Below are positions 24,663-38,234 of a DNA stretch of 64,000 bases, piece after piece. Position 1 is the first letter of the stretch. Each line of letters begins with the position of its first letter. Location: positions 62,001 through 126,000 of the forward strand of contig SKCR01038879.1 in NCBI GenBank assembly GCA_019454045.1, in the 5' to 3' direction. The notes beneath the pieces are model-generated. The model had not been told where the DNA came from, ran no database searches, and saw only the letters and a list, made by a program, of their open reading frames with translations. This DNA is from Zanthoxylum bungeanum (Eukaryota > Streptophyta > Magnoliopsida > Sapindales > Rutaceae). The position numbers and the translations under genes were made by a program.

Positions 24663-26719
24663 TGTTTGTTTCTATTAAGGTCCCAAGATCATAAACAAGC
24701 ATGAATATGTGTGAATACTAATCAACGAAGTTGCGGAATACTTACATCGATCGGTTGAGCGACGTGGCAAGCAACAAAATATTAATTTTCTGCCTTCTGT
24801 AACTCACGGCAGTGGCAGTGAGCTGCTCCTCCATTTTTTGTTTTTGAGCTCCTCGAACAAGCTCCAAGCTCGTCAAACGATTCCCGGCTCATGGGTAGAC
24901 TTCCCTATCACCTTTGTATGTCTTCGTAGTGCGTTAGCACTCCCGATTTTGCCACAAAATCGCGACTCTTGGCTTCCCTTTGGCTCTCGGTTTTAACAGC
25001 AAAAGCAGAAGGTTTTGTAGCCCCTTGGGCGTGTGGAGAGGAGAAGAAAGAGGGGAAAGAGAGATCAAATGTGTTATTTGATTTTTGGTAATTAATTTCC
25101 AAAACAAATACCAAAATTTTTGGCTTTTAAAAAGTCAAACAATCAAAGCCTTAAATGCCAACCACAACACATCAACTTCCATCAATCAATGAATAGTGAC
25201 TGGCGCCAATCACTCAAAGTGAAAGACATCCATCACTTGATTGACGAATGATGTGACGCTAGATATGACTAGCGATTTGACGCTTGATTTAATTTGCGTG
25301 CCGCACTCAAATTCGAAATGCGAATGCGCTCGTAAATAATCTCGGGCTTGGTTCCCTAATTCCAAATTAACGAATTTTCTATTGCGTCGTAATTAAATCC
25401 AATTTAATTAAATAATCATGCCAAGCATAATTACTATTCACGTCGCTAACGAATTAATTCAAAATTAATTCGTTCGCCCGAATTAAAATCTAATTTTAAT
25501 TCTGCGTCGAAATTTAATTTCGTTTAATATATCGAATATATTAATTCTTCGATTAATTCTAAATTAATCGTTATCTCTCTTTAATTGATATTTTATCCCA
25601 GATAAAATATCTCCGCAATTAATCCCAGATTAATTTTCTCTCTCTTCTAATTAATCCCAGATTAATTAAGAGTGCGAGTCATACGTCATCGGTGAATCTT
25701 TGGGAAGCGACCCATGAAATCCCCAGATATGTTGGCAGTAAATTCGGTCATCGGACTATCCGAACATGTAAGTACCTCGTACTACGTTTATACCGATTTA
25801 CAAGATAAGGTTGGCTTCTAGCAAAGCGCCATGCCTACCCAATTCTCCAGAAATATCCTTACAGGAATAAAAGATCTGTATCAGGCGTAGTATACATAGT
25901 ATTGCGTATTTCTGTCCAGTATCGGATGATCACGTGCTAGGCCTAGGGCTGCAATTGTGTCTGCCCCGTACGAAGCACATGTCGGATGTCTGGTAACTAG
26001 TCTCTATAATCGGATAAACATGACCTTGTCATTTTATTCTGATGACTGCAGTACTTAAGAGTACTAGTACCGTATCCTACGTGACCATCATCTCCATATG
26101 ACTGGAGTGACACTTCCGTCTTGACATCACACCCAACACACTACGATTCTCAATATACCCAGCATTGGCATATACAGAACCTGTTAAAGCCCTGGACGAC
26201 CGCAACCAAAGTATATTGATTGTCGCAGGTATTAGCGGTGCAAGTCTCAGATTAAGACCAAATACACCTACCTTGATTTCGGACTTCCATAGACACATAG
26301 TCATACTACCAATGGAATTCTGAGGGGGTCTATCCAGAGCGAAGCTGTTTCCCGTACCATTGGTAAAACCTAACCTCCTATTACACTTGCATGAGTATCC
26401 TATACCCAGATATATGAGAACTATAATGTTATGCCCTCACAACGCGCACAAGTGTAATAATAGTCTTTTACGTATTTATCGATGTCCAATCTCGATAATA
26501 CTCTGACTATGGATATTTAATGATTTATCCTTCGTGGACTGATACTGTCTCATATCATTCTCAATCAGGAACAAATCATAGGGACCTCATATCATTTATA
26601 TATCTAGGTGATCTAATCACAAATGATAAGAGTGCAATCTCCTTTGTCACATAGTTAATTTGTACAACAACACCATGATCTGTACAAATAGTGATGCTAT
26701 GGGTCATAATTGTCCAACA
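24663..26719 (-). repeat. Element C 5' LTR
   Basis: 2057 bp, from TGTTTGTTTC (mutated TGTTGG) to TTGTCCAACA. The next five bases, TCGCT (26720-26724), should be the right TSD. The left copy lies outside the window. Confidence 0.88.
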
Positions 26720-27852
26720 TCGCTGTCCCCATATCCTCGAATCTGGGATCTTGGGGTGCTACGTATCTTTGTCCCCCAAGCCATTGAACTAGAGCCAGAT
26801 GTGTTGATCAATGTTATCATCTTGACCATGAATATATGGTTTAAGGGCATTACATATCGCCGTCCCCCTAGCTCTGAATCTAGGATCTATGGACATTACG
26901 TATCGTTGTCCCCATAGTCCTGCTCTATATTTACACATGTTATCTGTGTCCGTCAATTCCATATCCATCAATTCCAAGTTACAGTCTGAGGGGGTTTTTC
27001 CCTCATACTTCTAAAGTCATAAAATCATGCTTTTAAATAAAGACTTTCTAAAATATTTTCCAATCATAAAACATATGAAATAAACTTGGCTAATGCCCTA
27101 TTGCATTAAAAAGTAAGTTTCGAATTGAAACAGAAAGTAAATTTTAACTTGAAAAGAAAAGGTCCACTCACAGATTTGGAATCTGGCTGGGACTTCTTTC
27201 TTTCATCGAAGAAAATCGTGGTTCCCACTGAAAATCTGAAATCACTTGATTTCCTTCACCATTAAAGTCTTCTAAGCTTGCTATTCCTTTTTCTTACTTG
27301 TTGTGAGTTGATTAGCATTTGATTCCTCTTTAATTTTGGTAAGGATTGGCTTCCCTTCTTTCTTTCCCTTCCTTCTTCTTCCTTCTACCTTCTCACGTCT
27401 CTTCTTCTTCTTCAAGAATTAAGGATGAATGAATAGTGCCCCCTTTTTATACTAAGGGCTGAATATAAAATGATTAAGTGGTTCAAAAATCATAAATTTG
27501 GAGAATTTTCTAGATTTATCATCGGGTACAATTCATCTGACTTTTTAGACTGCATTTTTGTCCTATTTTTGATTTGAATTTGAGATAATTTCCAACGTGG
27601 AAGTTGTAGATCTCGATCTTAGATTTTCTATGATATAAAATTCATAATAATCGGAGATCTTATAAAAATGTTATGCCCTAAATACCACAGGATATACGAA
27701 GTGGAACATAACATAAATTTCGTATTAGAACTACAAAGAATTTATCGAAGGTCCGAAATGTAACTCCACAAACACATACATGCTTGAACATGATTTATAT
27801 CTTCATTTATGCCATACATAACTTAGTAGTCATCGATTACCGAGGTGTTACA
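26720..27852 (-). repeat. Gypsy-type LTR (J), cut by element C
   Basis: On the minus strand it begins TGTAACACCTCGG at 27852, the usual start of Del/Tekay-type gypsy LTRs. It has a TATAAAAAG box at about 27445-27455, followed by a CTTCTTCTT-rich leader. Downstream come repeated blocks carrying GGGGACNNNGATACGTA. Element C is inserted at 26720, and the rest of J lies beyond the left edge. The lineage is inferred from the ends and layout only. Confidence 0.6.
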
Positions 27853-28253
27853 ATTAAATATATCAAGTAATTATAAAAACATAAATAGTAATCAAATATA
27901 TGTAAATATACACAAACTTATAAATCTCATCTCTATCCAACGGCCGTTTACGTACATTATACTTTGATAACTCACTCACTGTAATCTATGCAACATTGAA
28001 GTAAACTTATCTTCTCAATTCCACACTATACTATGTATCTATGGAAATCTGGAATCTCTCCCACACAAATTTGGAAGTCTTCAACCGCATAAGTACTCTT
28101 TATTCTGTACTGTAGCTATACTTTACATACTAGCGACATTAAATTTTCCTAAACCGGAATTAACTCATTACCTACCAAATCACCCAAACCCATGGCTAAG
28201 GCCATCCCAAACCCGTGGTGGTTTAGTCAACTTAAACTATCGCTGGTTACTTC
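27853..28253. repeat. Decayed gypsy-like DNA (K), left part
   Basis: AT-rich sequence with no frame and no sharp end, lying between LTR J and the solo LTR. It continues at 30273 after the solo LTR. The five bases ACTTC at 28249-28253 are the left TSD of the solo LTR. Confidence 0.4.
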
Positions 28254-30267
28254 TGACCGGCGTAAACACACACGTATAACGCAAGCGTACGTATCGTTCA
28301 AGTAGTATAAAAAGTATCGATCCCACGAGGACTTAATTCCTACTGTTGTTATTAATTGTTGAATCTATTTATTTACAAATATCTAATTAAAGGGAGAATG
28401 GAATTGATTGTTTAATTGATTTGGTTGATTGTAGATTTGCTAAATAAATAAATAAAAAGATAAAAGAAAATACTAAGGAAAATAAAAGACACAAAGATCT
28501 AAAGTTGTGATTTCTTTTAATATCATTTTAAAGATGAAGTGGTTATCTTAAAGTTGGTAATATATTGATTTATTAACCTAGAACACTAAATTATGTGTAA
28601 GCCTCTGTCGATGGTCAGACACAAATACCTAGTATAATCCAATTGAACCATATGTCTATGTCAACCAAATTACCTAGATTCATTAAGTTTAAGTTCCAAT
28701 TATGGCTACCCCCGCCCGACAGGTATATTCCTATCCTGTAAGGAAATCTATTAAAGGGTTATCTATCCTCAAGGAAGATCGTGGGCTATTGAATCTAAGG
28801 TCTTAAACTTAAAATCCCTATGTCTAGTTCATTTTAAGTTTACCTAATCAATTTAATTAATGGCCAGTTAATTAAATAGCATTAAGATTAAGACTCAATA
28901 AATAAATCATTAAATTACCCAAACTATAATCTAACCCTTATAAACCGGTGATATTAAAAGTCATCACAACCCTAGAAAACTAACACATAACTAGGACTAG
29001 TAAAAACTTAAAAATAAAAGACATAAAGTAAAATACTGAAAAGTAAAAGACATAAAATAAAACTGAAAAAGTAAAATAAATAAAAATGCTAAAGTAAAAG
29101 GAATTACTTCTACTAATACTATTTAGATATCTCCCTTAATATAATATATTAACTTCAAATTAAGAATAACCAGCCATAAAGGCGGAACCAAAATAACCAG
29201 CCATAAAGGCGGAACCAAAATAACCAGCCATAAAGGCGGAACCAAAATAACCAGCCATAAAGGCGGAATTAATATTTAATTACCCACCGACCAATCTGGC
29301 GGTATCCTTTTTAAGTCAATATTTTAAATAGTGAATATATTATTTTAAGGGAGATTAATCTAAATAGTAACAGTAAAAGAATTACCTTTTACCCTAGCTG
29401 GAGAAATTACCTCCTCATGGTAAATAGTAAAAAAAACTGAAAAAGTAAAAGGTAAAAAGAAATTACTACTACTATTTAAAAGTAAAATTATTATTACTAC
29501 ATAAAGTAATTAAAATTATTTACAAAGTAAAAAGTAAAAATAAGAAAAACTAGAGAGAGAAACTCTCTCTCTTTAGGAAGAATTCAAGAGAGAGGATGGT
29601 ACAACAATTTCTGAAATCTCGAGCTGAATTTATAGGCGCGGATGGGGTTTGGGCGTCGCGACGCTAAGGGGTTGCGCGTCGTGACGCCAGCTACAGTGAC
29701 ACGTGTCACTTGCTGGTTCGTTGACTCAGATCTTATCCGATGACGTGGCACTATTCATGACGTCATTGCTTACGTCACTCTGAGGCATGATTGTCGGCAG
29801 CGTCGGATCGTGACACGTGACAGGGCGCATTTTAGCAAGGCCGTTGAGATGTTGACACGTGGCAAGGCGCACGATAGCATAGATGATGATTGTCGGCACC
29901 GTAGGATGATGACACGTGGCGGCGCACGTTAGCAAGTCTTCTGTGATGGTGACACGTGGCAGCGGCGCATTTTAGCAAAGTCAACTTTTCAGATTCTGAC
30001 CCGTTGACCCCGGCGCACTTTAGCAAAACCGGCGCATGTTAGGCGTCGCGGCGCGCAGTGCTCCAGCGTCGCGACGCGCAGAAGATGAAAATATTCCTGT
30101 TGACGCATTTTTGTCCGGTTTTGCCCCAAATTGCCTCCAGTGCTGTCCAAACTTTATTTATCTGCAAAATAACAACAAAACACATCAAAACGTTCATAAA
30201 ACTCGAGGAACAATACAAAACATTAGGTCAAATGAGTGAGAAATAGTGGTATAAATACCACTCATCA
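28254..30267 (-). repeat. Solo LTR of the element E superfamily
   Basis: 2014 bp, on the minus strand from TGATGAGTGGTATTTATACC to TTTACGCCGGTCA, with TSD ACTTC at 28249-28253 and 30268-30272. It is related along its length to the LTRs of E, especially the U5 block containing CTGTCGGGCGGGGGTA (minus strand, near 28715-28730), but is clearly diverged. No internal sequence or second LTR is present, so it arose by LTR-LTR recombination. It keeps GCGTCGCGACGC palindromes and five CACGTG boxes (29700-29960). A 27-bp tandem repeat absent from E lies at 29165-29270. Confidence 0.93.
29165..29270. repeat. 27-bp tandem repeat, four copies
   Basis: Unit ATAACCAGCCATAAAGGCGG followed by AACCAAA, with starts at 29165, 29192, 29219 and 29246. 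The first three copies are identical and the last decays into AATTAAT. It lies inside the solo LTR. Confidence 0.97.
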
Positions 30268-30272
30268 ACTTC

Positions 30273-32040
30273 ATATGGATTACGTGAGCTAAAACATAAA
30301 CATCAACTAACTATAAGTTGTAAAACATTTATTGAAGCACTGAGCTGAAACCTCGGACCTCTATACAATATGAGATACTGACGCTTGATTCCGTCATTTG
30401 GAATCCTCATAAACTGCATTCTAAATTGTGTAAACACCCAACACTCAATGTTTATATTAATATCACAAATCGACCATGTATCTCAACATACAAATTATAC
30501 AAAGTACATACTTATAGCCTACTATCATCTTACTCATCGAATCATAACTAGATATAACCGAACTTCTATATAGGTCTTCTGATCATATCGTTAAACCTGG
30601 CAGTTGGTAATAATTTTATTTTTTTAAAGCTATCTGTTAATTCTAGAAACTAAAACTGAAAATCTCTTCTGAAAACTGAAATATGGAACTACTTGAAACT
30701 ATGCTCATGCATCAACCACATTCACCTCCACAACATACACACACTGCATCCAGAAAGTCCATATCAAAGAAAATATCTCCACCATATAAGGGAACCAACT
30801 GTGCAGGGTCCATATCCTGGGACCGTATTATGATAGATGAACAACAGCATCTAGCCCTATAGGGCAAGCTATATGCAAAAGTTAGAATTTATGTATCTGA
30901 AAATCGTAAAACTTTAATACAAACTCTGAAAATTGTATAGATTTTTAAAACAAGAAATCCCATATGTTAGAAAATATCAAATCCAACTGAGAGTAAAATC
31001 GAATTTAAAATTTGTGATAGTATACAAGATCAAGTGGTGTTAAAATCCAATACATGAAATTCAAACTTGGTAATCTGTTAGGAATCAATTCTTTTATAAA
31101 AGTAGACAGTTATGCAGAAGGATAATCATGAAAATCTCCATACAATTAACAAAATCAATTTCAAATCAACATATTCCATAACTAGTGAAATCAAAAACTC
31201 ATGTACTCTATAAAACTGTAAAACTCTTGTGTAAAATTTTAATCTCTATAGTTAGAAATCACATAAAACTTTCAAAATTCTTTTATCTGTAAACTTTAAA
31301 AGTTACTGTAATAACTTATTGAGTAGGTGCGTTATGTATCATCGTCCCCTTAAGCACATGCATGAAATCTTCTATAAAATCTTATGTTTAATGGCGCTAC
31401 TATCATCATCGTCCCCTACGACATTAAGGCTGAGATCTAAGGCCGTTACATATCACCGTCCCTCTAGTCCTGAATCTGGATCTAAACTGGAGTCTAGGGG
31501 CATTACGTATCACTGTCCCCTAGCTCTCGAATCTGGATCTGAATTGGAGTCTAAGGGAAACGTATCGTTGTCCCCTAGCCCCGAATCTGTATATGCCCAT
31601 GTCACTAAAACTAGGATCCAGGGGCGTAATGTACCATCATCCTCTGGTCCTGGATGGGTATCTATCTATGTTCATTGTGTCTCTCTCTGGGTATGCAAAA
31701 TGTGTATGCATTATCATAGCAACCATATGAGCATGTAATTCATACGATGCAATACAATGCAATGCCATTATTTATATACACATCCTAAATTTAACCAAAG
31801 TCAATCACGAGTTGGTGTCATCTCAGTCATCCAATACATACAAAGTGGGCATGTGCCCATTTCAACAAGCACATCCATATGAAAAATGATAGCACGTGTC
31901 ATCAAACATATCAACACATTTCATACAACTGGATCCACACTCATATCAAAATTATTCCGGCCCACAAATTAAGCTGAATTCTGGAAAACTTCATTAAAAC
32001 TCCTTTACAAAAATTTTACATCTCGAGTACTGAAAATAAT
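30273..32040. repeat. Decayed gypsy-like DNA (K), right part
   Basis: No credible gene. Between about 31319 and 31660 there are five imperfect units of 50-65 bp built around TACGTATCACTGTCCCCTAG, related to blocks in LTR J. The minus-strand sense (TTTGTGGGCCGGAATAATTT near 31955) is typical of plant gypsy LTRs. Probably the remnant of an LTR of the same family as J, cut at 32041 by element H. Confidence 0.5.
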
Positions 32041-32641
32041 TGAGATATATGCCCTAGAGCTTCATGTAATGTAAACGGAATTATATTTTATGAAAAAAAA
32101 AATCATTATTTATTTATCAAAATATTTGTTTAACATCGCATGTTATAAATTATCTTGTTTACCCTAGATTGCTCATGTGACTTCGGACTTAGTGTATGAG
32201 TGTCATACACAAGAGGATTTAAGTATGAAGTTAGTAATCTAAAACAATACACAGAGAGCAAACAAATCGAGTACTTTATTTGTGGTTTATCTATAGCTGC
32301 AGTCCATTCTATAATTGTATGGCGACCTTGATCTGGGATCATCCATGTGGAGACATGAGAATAGAAGCACCTTGTATGATGTGATCATATAGGACTGGAC
32401 CTAGATAGAAATGAGTTTCTTATAATATCCATTAAATAAAAAAAATTATTTCGATCTACTAGATGGTCATATATGTATTGATCTTACTCATGAGTGTGCT
32501 ACGAACTCGTACATGGCAGGTTATGTCCTTTGATTTACAAAGGTGAGATTGGTGTGCAATCCCGACCAATAGCTACGTACTTTAGGGACATGTTTTGGTG
32601 TAGGTAGTTGGAGACGTTTTACATAGATATGGAGTTCACTC
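32041..32641 (+). repeat. Element H 5' LTR, left fragment
   Basis: Begins TGAGATATATGCCCTAGAGC, like many plant copia LTRs. The text runs across the element D insertion (GTTCACTC, then ATTCC at 43180), so the two parts form one LTR of about 2.15 kb. The last five bases, CACTC at 32637-32641, are the left TSD of D. Confidence 0.75.
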
Positions 32642-34716
32642 TGTTGGTTTCTAATTAGGTCCCAAGAATGAAATCAAGCACAAAAACGCATGAATACAAC
32701 AAAGGAGAATGGCGGAAACATACTCACAATGAACGGATCTTGCGACGCGAAGAACACAAGCCTTCAAGCTCCCCCAAAGGTCACGATAGTAGCTCCCCTT
32801 GGCAGTGGACTACTCGGTTGTGGCTCCTTTAGCTCCTCCAAGATTTGGCCATGGAAGACTCCATTGAAGCTCCAAGCTTCAAGCTTCAAAAACGATTCCA
32901 TGCTCATATGTTCACTTCCCTATCACATTAGGATGACTCAAGTGTGTGCTAGCACTTTGTATTTTGCAACAAAATACTCTCTTGCTTCTCTTCTTGAATT
33001 CGGCAGAACCAGAAATGGAGAAGAAAGAAAATGGCTCAAAGCCGTGAGAGAAGAGGAGGGAAAGAGAAGAAACCATATGGTGAGAGAGAGAAAGAAAAGA
33101 AAAATGTTTTTTATATATTTGATTTTCCAAAATCAAATACCAAAAACCCTTTTCCATTTTCCAAAAAGTCAAAAAGCAAAAAGCAAATAAATGATTTCCA
33201 ACTACCACATCAATCACTCAATCAATCAATCAAATTGTCACATCACTCAAAGTGACATGCGATTTGACGCTTGATGTAACTAGCGATTTGACGCTTGATA
33301 TGACTTGCGTGCCACACTCGAATTCGAAATGCGAATGCGCTCGCAAACACTCTCGGGCTCGGGTTCGCTAATTCCGAATTAACTAATTTTCCATTGCGAC
33401 ACAATTAAACGATTATGCCTAGCGAAATCACTATTCACGACGCTAACGAATTAATTCTAAATTAATTCGTTCGTCCGAATTAAAATCTAATTTTAATTTC
33501 GCGTCGAAATCCAATTTCGTATAATATATCAAATATATTATTTTATCGATTAATTCCAAATTAATCGTTCTCTCTCTTTAATTAATATTTTATGCCAGAT
33601 AAAATATCTCCGCAATTAATCCCATATTAAATATCTCTCTCTTCAAATTAAACCCAGATTAATAAAGTGCGAGTCATACATCATCGGTGAATCTTCGGGA
33701 AGCGACCCATGAGATCCCCGGATATGTTGGCAGTAAATTCGGTCGTCGGACTATCCGAACACGTAAGTACCTCGTACTATGTTTATACCGATTTACAAGA
33801 CAAGGTTGGCTTCTAGCAAAGTGCCATGCCTACCCAATTCTCCAGAAATATCCTTATAGGAATATGTGATCTATATCAGGCGTAGTATACGTGGTATTGT
33901 GTATATCGATCCAGTATCGGATGATCACGTGCTAGGCCTAGGGCTGGAATTGTGTCTGCCCCGTACGAAGCACATATCGGATGTCTGGTAACTAGTCTCT
34001 ATAATCGGATATACATGACCTAGTCATAATATCCCGATAGCTCGATCATTTAAGAGAACAAGTTCCGTATCCTATGCGATCATCATCTCCACTATGACTG
34101 GAGTGATACTTCAGTCTTAACATCACACCCAACACACTACGATTCTCAATATACCCAGCATTGGCATACACAGAACCTGTTAAAGTCCTTGATGACCGTA
34201 ACCAAAGTATATTGATTGTCACAGGTATTAGCGGTGCAAGTCTTAGGTTAAGACCAAATACACCTACCCTGATTTCGGACTTCCATAGACACATAGTCAT
34301 ACTACCAATGGAATTTCGAGGGGGTCTATCCAGAGCGAAGCTATTTCCCGTACCATCAGTAAAACACAACCTCCTATTACATCTGCATGAGTATCATATA
34401 CCCAAATATATGAGAACTATGTCGTTGTTCCCTCACATCGCGCACAAGTGTAATACTAGTCTTTTACGTATTTATCGATGTCCAATCTTGATAATACTCT
34501 GACTAGGGATATTTAATGATTTATCCTTCGTGGACTGATACTGTCTCATATCATTCTCAGTCCAGGAACAAATCATAGGGACCTCCTATCATTTATATAT
34601 CTAGTTGATCTAATCACAAATGATAAGAGAGCAATCTCCTTTGTCACATAGTTAATTTGTACAACAACACCATGATCTGTACAAATAGTGACGCTATGGG
34701 TCATAATTGTCCAACA
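32642..34716 (-). repeat. Element D 3' LTR
   Basis: 2075 bp. It differs from the 5' LTR by several substitutions per 100 bp in the parts compared by eye, so D is much older than E. Confidence 0.95.
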
Positions 34717-35262
34717 ATCTCCCACTTGGCCTATAGCCAGTCACTCGAGTGTCTGACACCCGAACTATGTACGGTTGGCTCAAATTGCTGCGAAAAGCTT
34801 TCGTCAGCGGATTTCCATGATTATCATCTAATGCGATTTATTCGATCATCACATCGCCACGATGTATGATCCGAACGAATCAGATGAATATCTAAGTATT
34901 TATCTGGATCGTTGATGAGACTATTAATTCTTTAGCATGTGCTGACGCCTAGCTCAGTTGCTAACAGAACTATATCTAATCTAATTAGATTTGTTATTGA
35001 CCCAGATGCCATCTATTGCTGCCTTAGCTGCTGCAATTAACCCGCATTTGTTGTTTATTTGGTAACAGTATCTTGCTTGGAAGATTTCCAGCTCACTGTA
35101 CCATTATTCACACTTTTATAGTACCGTTGTTACGACTTATAGTCGTTATCATGAAAGCCAAGCTTTCACCGATTATATTATTGGAATATCATTTCCAAGA
35201 AATGATATATCATCACTACTCAGGACATTCACTGTCAGTGCACTCCCACTAACCTCCTTATA

Positions 35263-36531
35263 TACACAAGAATTATTATTTTTTTGAATTAAATCATATA
35301 TCATTATGACTACATCAAAACGATAATTCCAAGAACATATGCTTGCTTTAATCCAAACATGGATCGATTAACCTGCAAACCTAGTTTGCTTGTTATGGTT
35401 CGACAAAATCGTCAAGATATTGTAAACATCCTCCGAAAGGTTTCCGTTAAGGAAAGCGGTTTTGGCATTCAGCTGCCACATTTCATAAATGAAACATGCA
35501 GCATTAGCAAGCATTATCCAAACGGATTTACCGTGGCAACAGGTAAAAGGTTGAATCGTAATCGACACAATGTTGATAACGATACCTTTTCGCTAAAAGC
35601 CTAGCTTTATACGTTGGTATGTTTCCATCCATGTATGTCTTCCTTGAAGACATTTATAGTACCGATAGGCACAATGCCTTGCGGTACATCAACTAGTATC
35701 CAAACTTGGTTGATATACATGGAATCCACTTCGGACTTTATGGCACTTTGCCATAATAGGGAGTCGATACCTTGTATCACTTCCTCATACGTAGTCAGTT
35801 GGTATTCCTCAATAAGATTTACATCTTTATGAGGTTAGATCAGAAACCCATACCCCAGGTTATTTTCTGACTCTTTCGGACCTACGCGGTTCTTGTGTAT
35901 TTACATCATTTCGTTTTGAACTAAATCATAAACTATTATGATTACATCAAAACGAAAATTCCAAGAACCTATGCTTGCTTCAATCCAAATATGGATCGAA
36001 TAACCCACAAACCTCATTTTCTAGTTATTGTACGACAAAACTGTCAGGATGTTTTAAACATCCTCAAAAAGGTTTCCTTTTCAGGAAAGTGATTTTCCCG
36101 TATAGTTGACATATTTCATAAATGAAACACGCAGCATCAGCAAGCATTATCCAAACGGATTTATCATGGCAACAGTTAAAAGGTTAAATCGTAATTAACA
36201 CAATGTTGATAACGATACCTTTCGCTACAAGCCTAGCTTAGTACGTTGGTATGTTGCCTTCCATGTATGTCTTCCTTGAAGACATATATAGTACCCATAG
36301 GCACAATGCCTTGCGGTACATCAACTAGTATCTAAACTGGTTGATATACATGGAATCCATTTCGAATCTCATGGCACTTTTCGATAATAGGGAGTCGATA
36401 CCTTGTATCACTTCCTCATACGTAGTCAGTTGGTATACCTCAATAAGATTGACATCTTTATGAGGTGAGATCAGAAACCCATACCCCTGGTTGTTTTCTG
36501 ACTCTCTCGGACATACGTGGTTCTTGTGTAT
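35263..36531. repeat. 0.63-kb tandem duplication inside element D
   Basis: 35263-35900 is repeated at 35901-36531 with many substitutions. Both halves contain the reverse-transcriptase remnant region and end TTCTTGTGTATT. Elements A and C show a single copy where they can be compared. Confidence 0.85.
35368..35568 (-). pseudogene. Reverse transcriptase remnant of element D
   Basis: Minus-strand frame with YEMWQLNAKTAFLNGNLSED, the copia palm/fingers motif (YEIWQMDVKTAFLNG in relatives). It confirms that the A/C/D family is copia and on the minus strand. The frame loses similarity after SEDVY and the YVDD box was not found. Confidence 0.9.
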
Positions 36532-37967
36532 TCGAAGATTATGGTAATAGATTCATCCTTGATGAACTATTTGTGTTCCATTAGGAATCGATGCCTGGAA
36601 TAATATTTCTCTAATTTTCATCGAGTTTTACTATCCTCCCACTTACCACTGCATATCGGTATTCCTCTTAGGAAAACCACATGGTGAGCAACAATCTAAT
36701 TATTCTCAAGTGAGTTGTATAAGTACAATACTTTGGTATCCCTAGGATCCTACAATTGGCACTTATCCAATTTGGGTTTTAGTTTGGTATCATCCAAACA
36801 TATGCCTAGCATCCCAAATCATCAGGAATGTGAAACCCGGTTTCTTTCCAGTTCATATCTAATATGATATCTGTCAAACAGATTTTAATGGAACCTTATT
36901 CAAAATAAGTTCTGCACTGTTAATGCTTATCCGTTAAAGGAAATGGTAGCTCAGAGCGACTCATGATTAACCTTATCATGTCCACACAAATTCGGTTTAT
37001 TGGTTCGGACACACCGTCAAGTTGACGTGTTTCGGGAGGAGTCTTCATTGAAAGAATACTATATTCTTTCAAGTATTTAAGAAACTTTATTGCTTAAGTA
37101 TTTTCCATTACGGTCTTACCGTGATGGTTTAATACTTTAGCCAATTGTATGTTCTATTTCGTGTCGAAACTGTAAAAGTTTCTGATTGTGTTCTTCAAAA
37201 GAACACATAACCATACGCGATGCCACATCCGATATGTCACGAAATTTCATATCCACATCTAGCTACTAGACATGGGCCCACTTGCTTCACTATGAACTAG
37301 GGCTAACAGATCAGTGGCATTTATATTTTTACCAAGTAAATAGTGTGTTTTAGGCACTTTGCCCAAAACCTAGATTCGTAGACTTTATTTGAATGGAATC
37401 AAATCAGTCCTAGTATACACTCTTCAAAAGTGTGGATATACGAGTCTTGTTTAATTGTGTCCCCGACAACAATGCCATATTTAAGTTTCTTAACTGATCA
37501 ATCAGTTTGAGCTATTTTTTTGTCATGTTATATATTTGAGATATTATTTATATTCAAAAAATAAATTCTGTTATTCACATCTAATGTGTTTATCTCAATA
37601 TCATCTTTATATAATGAAACACTTTAGTGTTTTAAAAATGTAAAGGTTCACCCGCAGTGGGTCAAACACTGATATAGAGATAATGTTTCTAGTCAAACTA
37701 GCTACATTATAACAGTTTCCTAACTTAGGTACTCACCCGAGGGTAGTTCCTAAACTTAGGTATCTACGGTTAAAATAGCGACTTTCGTCCCGTTTCCAAT
37801 TCGTAGATAAATCTCAATTGAAGTCAGTATCCTGTTCAAAACAGATTCTGAACATCAATATATATTTATGTACCACACTAAGTATTTAAAATCCAATTTA
37901 ATACTAGTAGTGAACATAATTATGACAACCATATTTGAAGTCAGAGCCTTACTCGTCTTCAATTCCT

Positions 37968-38234
37968 TCATGTCTGCTTTGTCCAAACAGCAGTCACGCT
38001 TCCGCGATCCCGTTTGCCACATTTAAGCAGACATTTTGGGATATGTCCTTTATCTTCCCAGAAGATTATAATGATTTTGACTTTGCCAGTTTCAACACTC
38101 CAGAAGCCTTTGGTCAAGCTTTGGCCTTCTAGAATATCGAAGTAAGGTGCGACTAGCGCTGCTTGTCTAATTGCAAACTTTGACTTTGTCTCCTTGAGAA
38201 TAGTCATTAACTCTCCAAGAGTTATTAATTGCAA
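37968..38234 (-). pseudogene. Gag-like remnant of element D
   Basis: An 88-codon frame, clearly homologous to 7123-7389 of A (GELMTILKE, a lysine-rich tract, then a degenerate KCGKRDRGS). Function is lost, as in A. Confidence 0.5.

Noticed and set aside
2286..26719. A and C as one element with three LTRs
   Set aside because: TAAAC duplications flank A exactly and C reads in register across it, so they are two nested insertions.
32690..33190. 166-codon plus-strand frame in the LTR of D (and its sister at 41132-41497)
   Set aside because: It runs antisense inside an LTR, ends in lysine-rich low complexity and is broken in sister LTRs; no recognisable protein.
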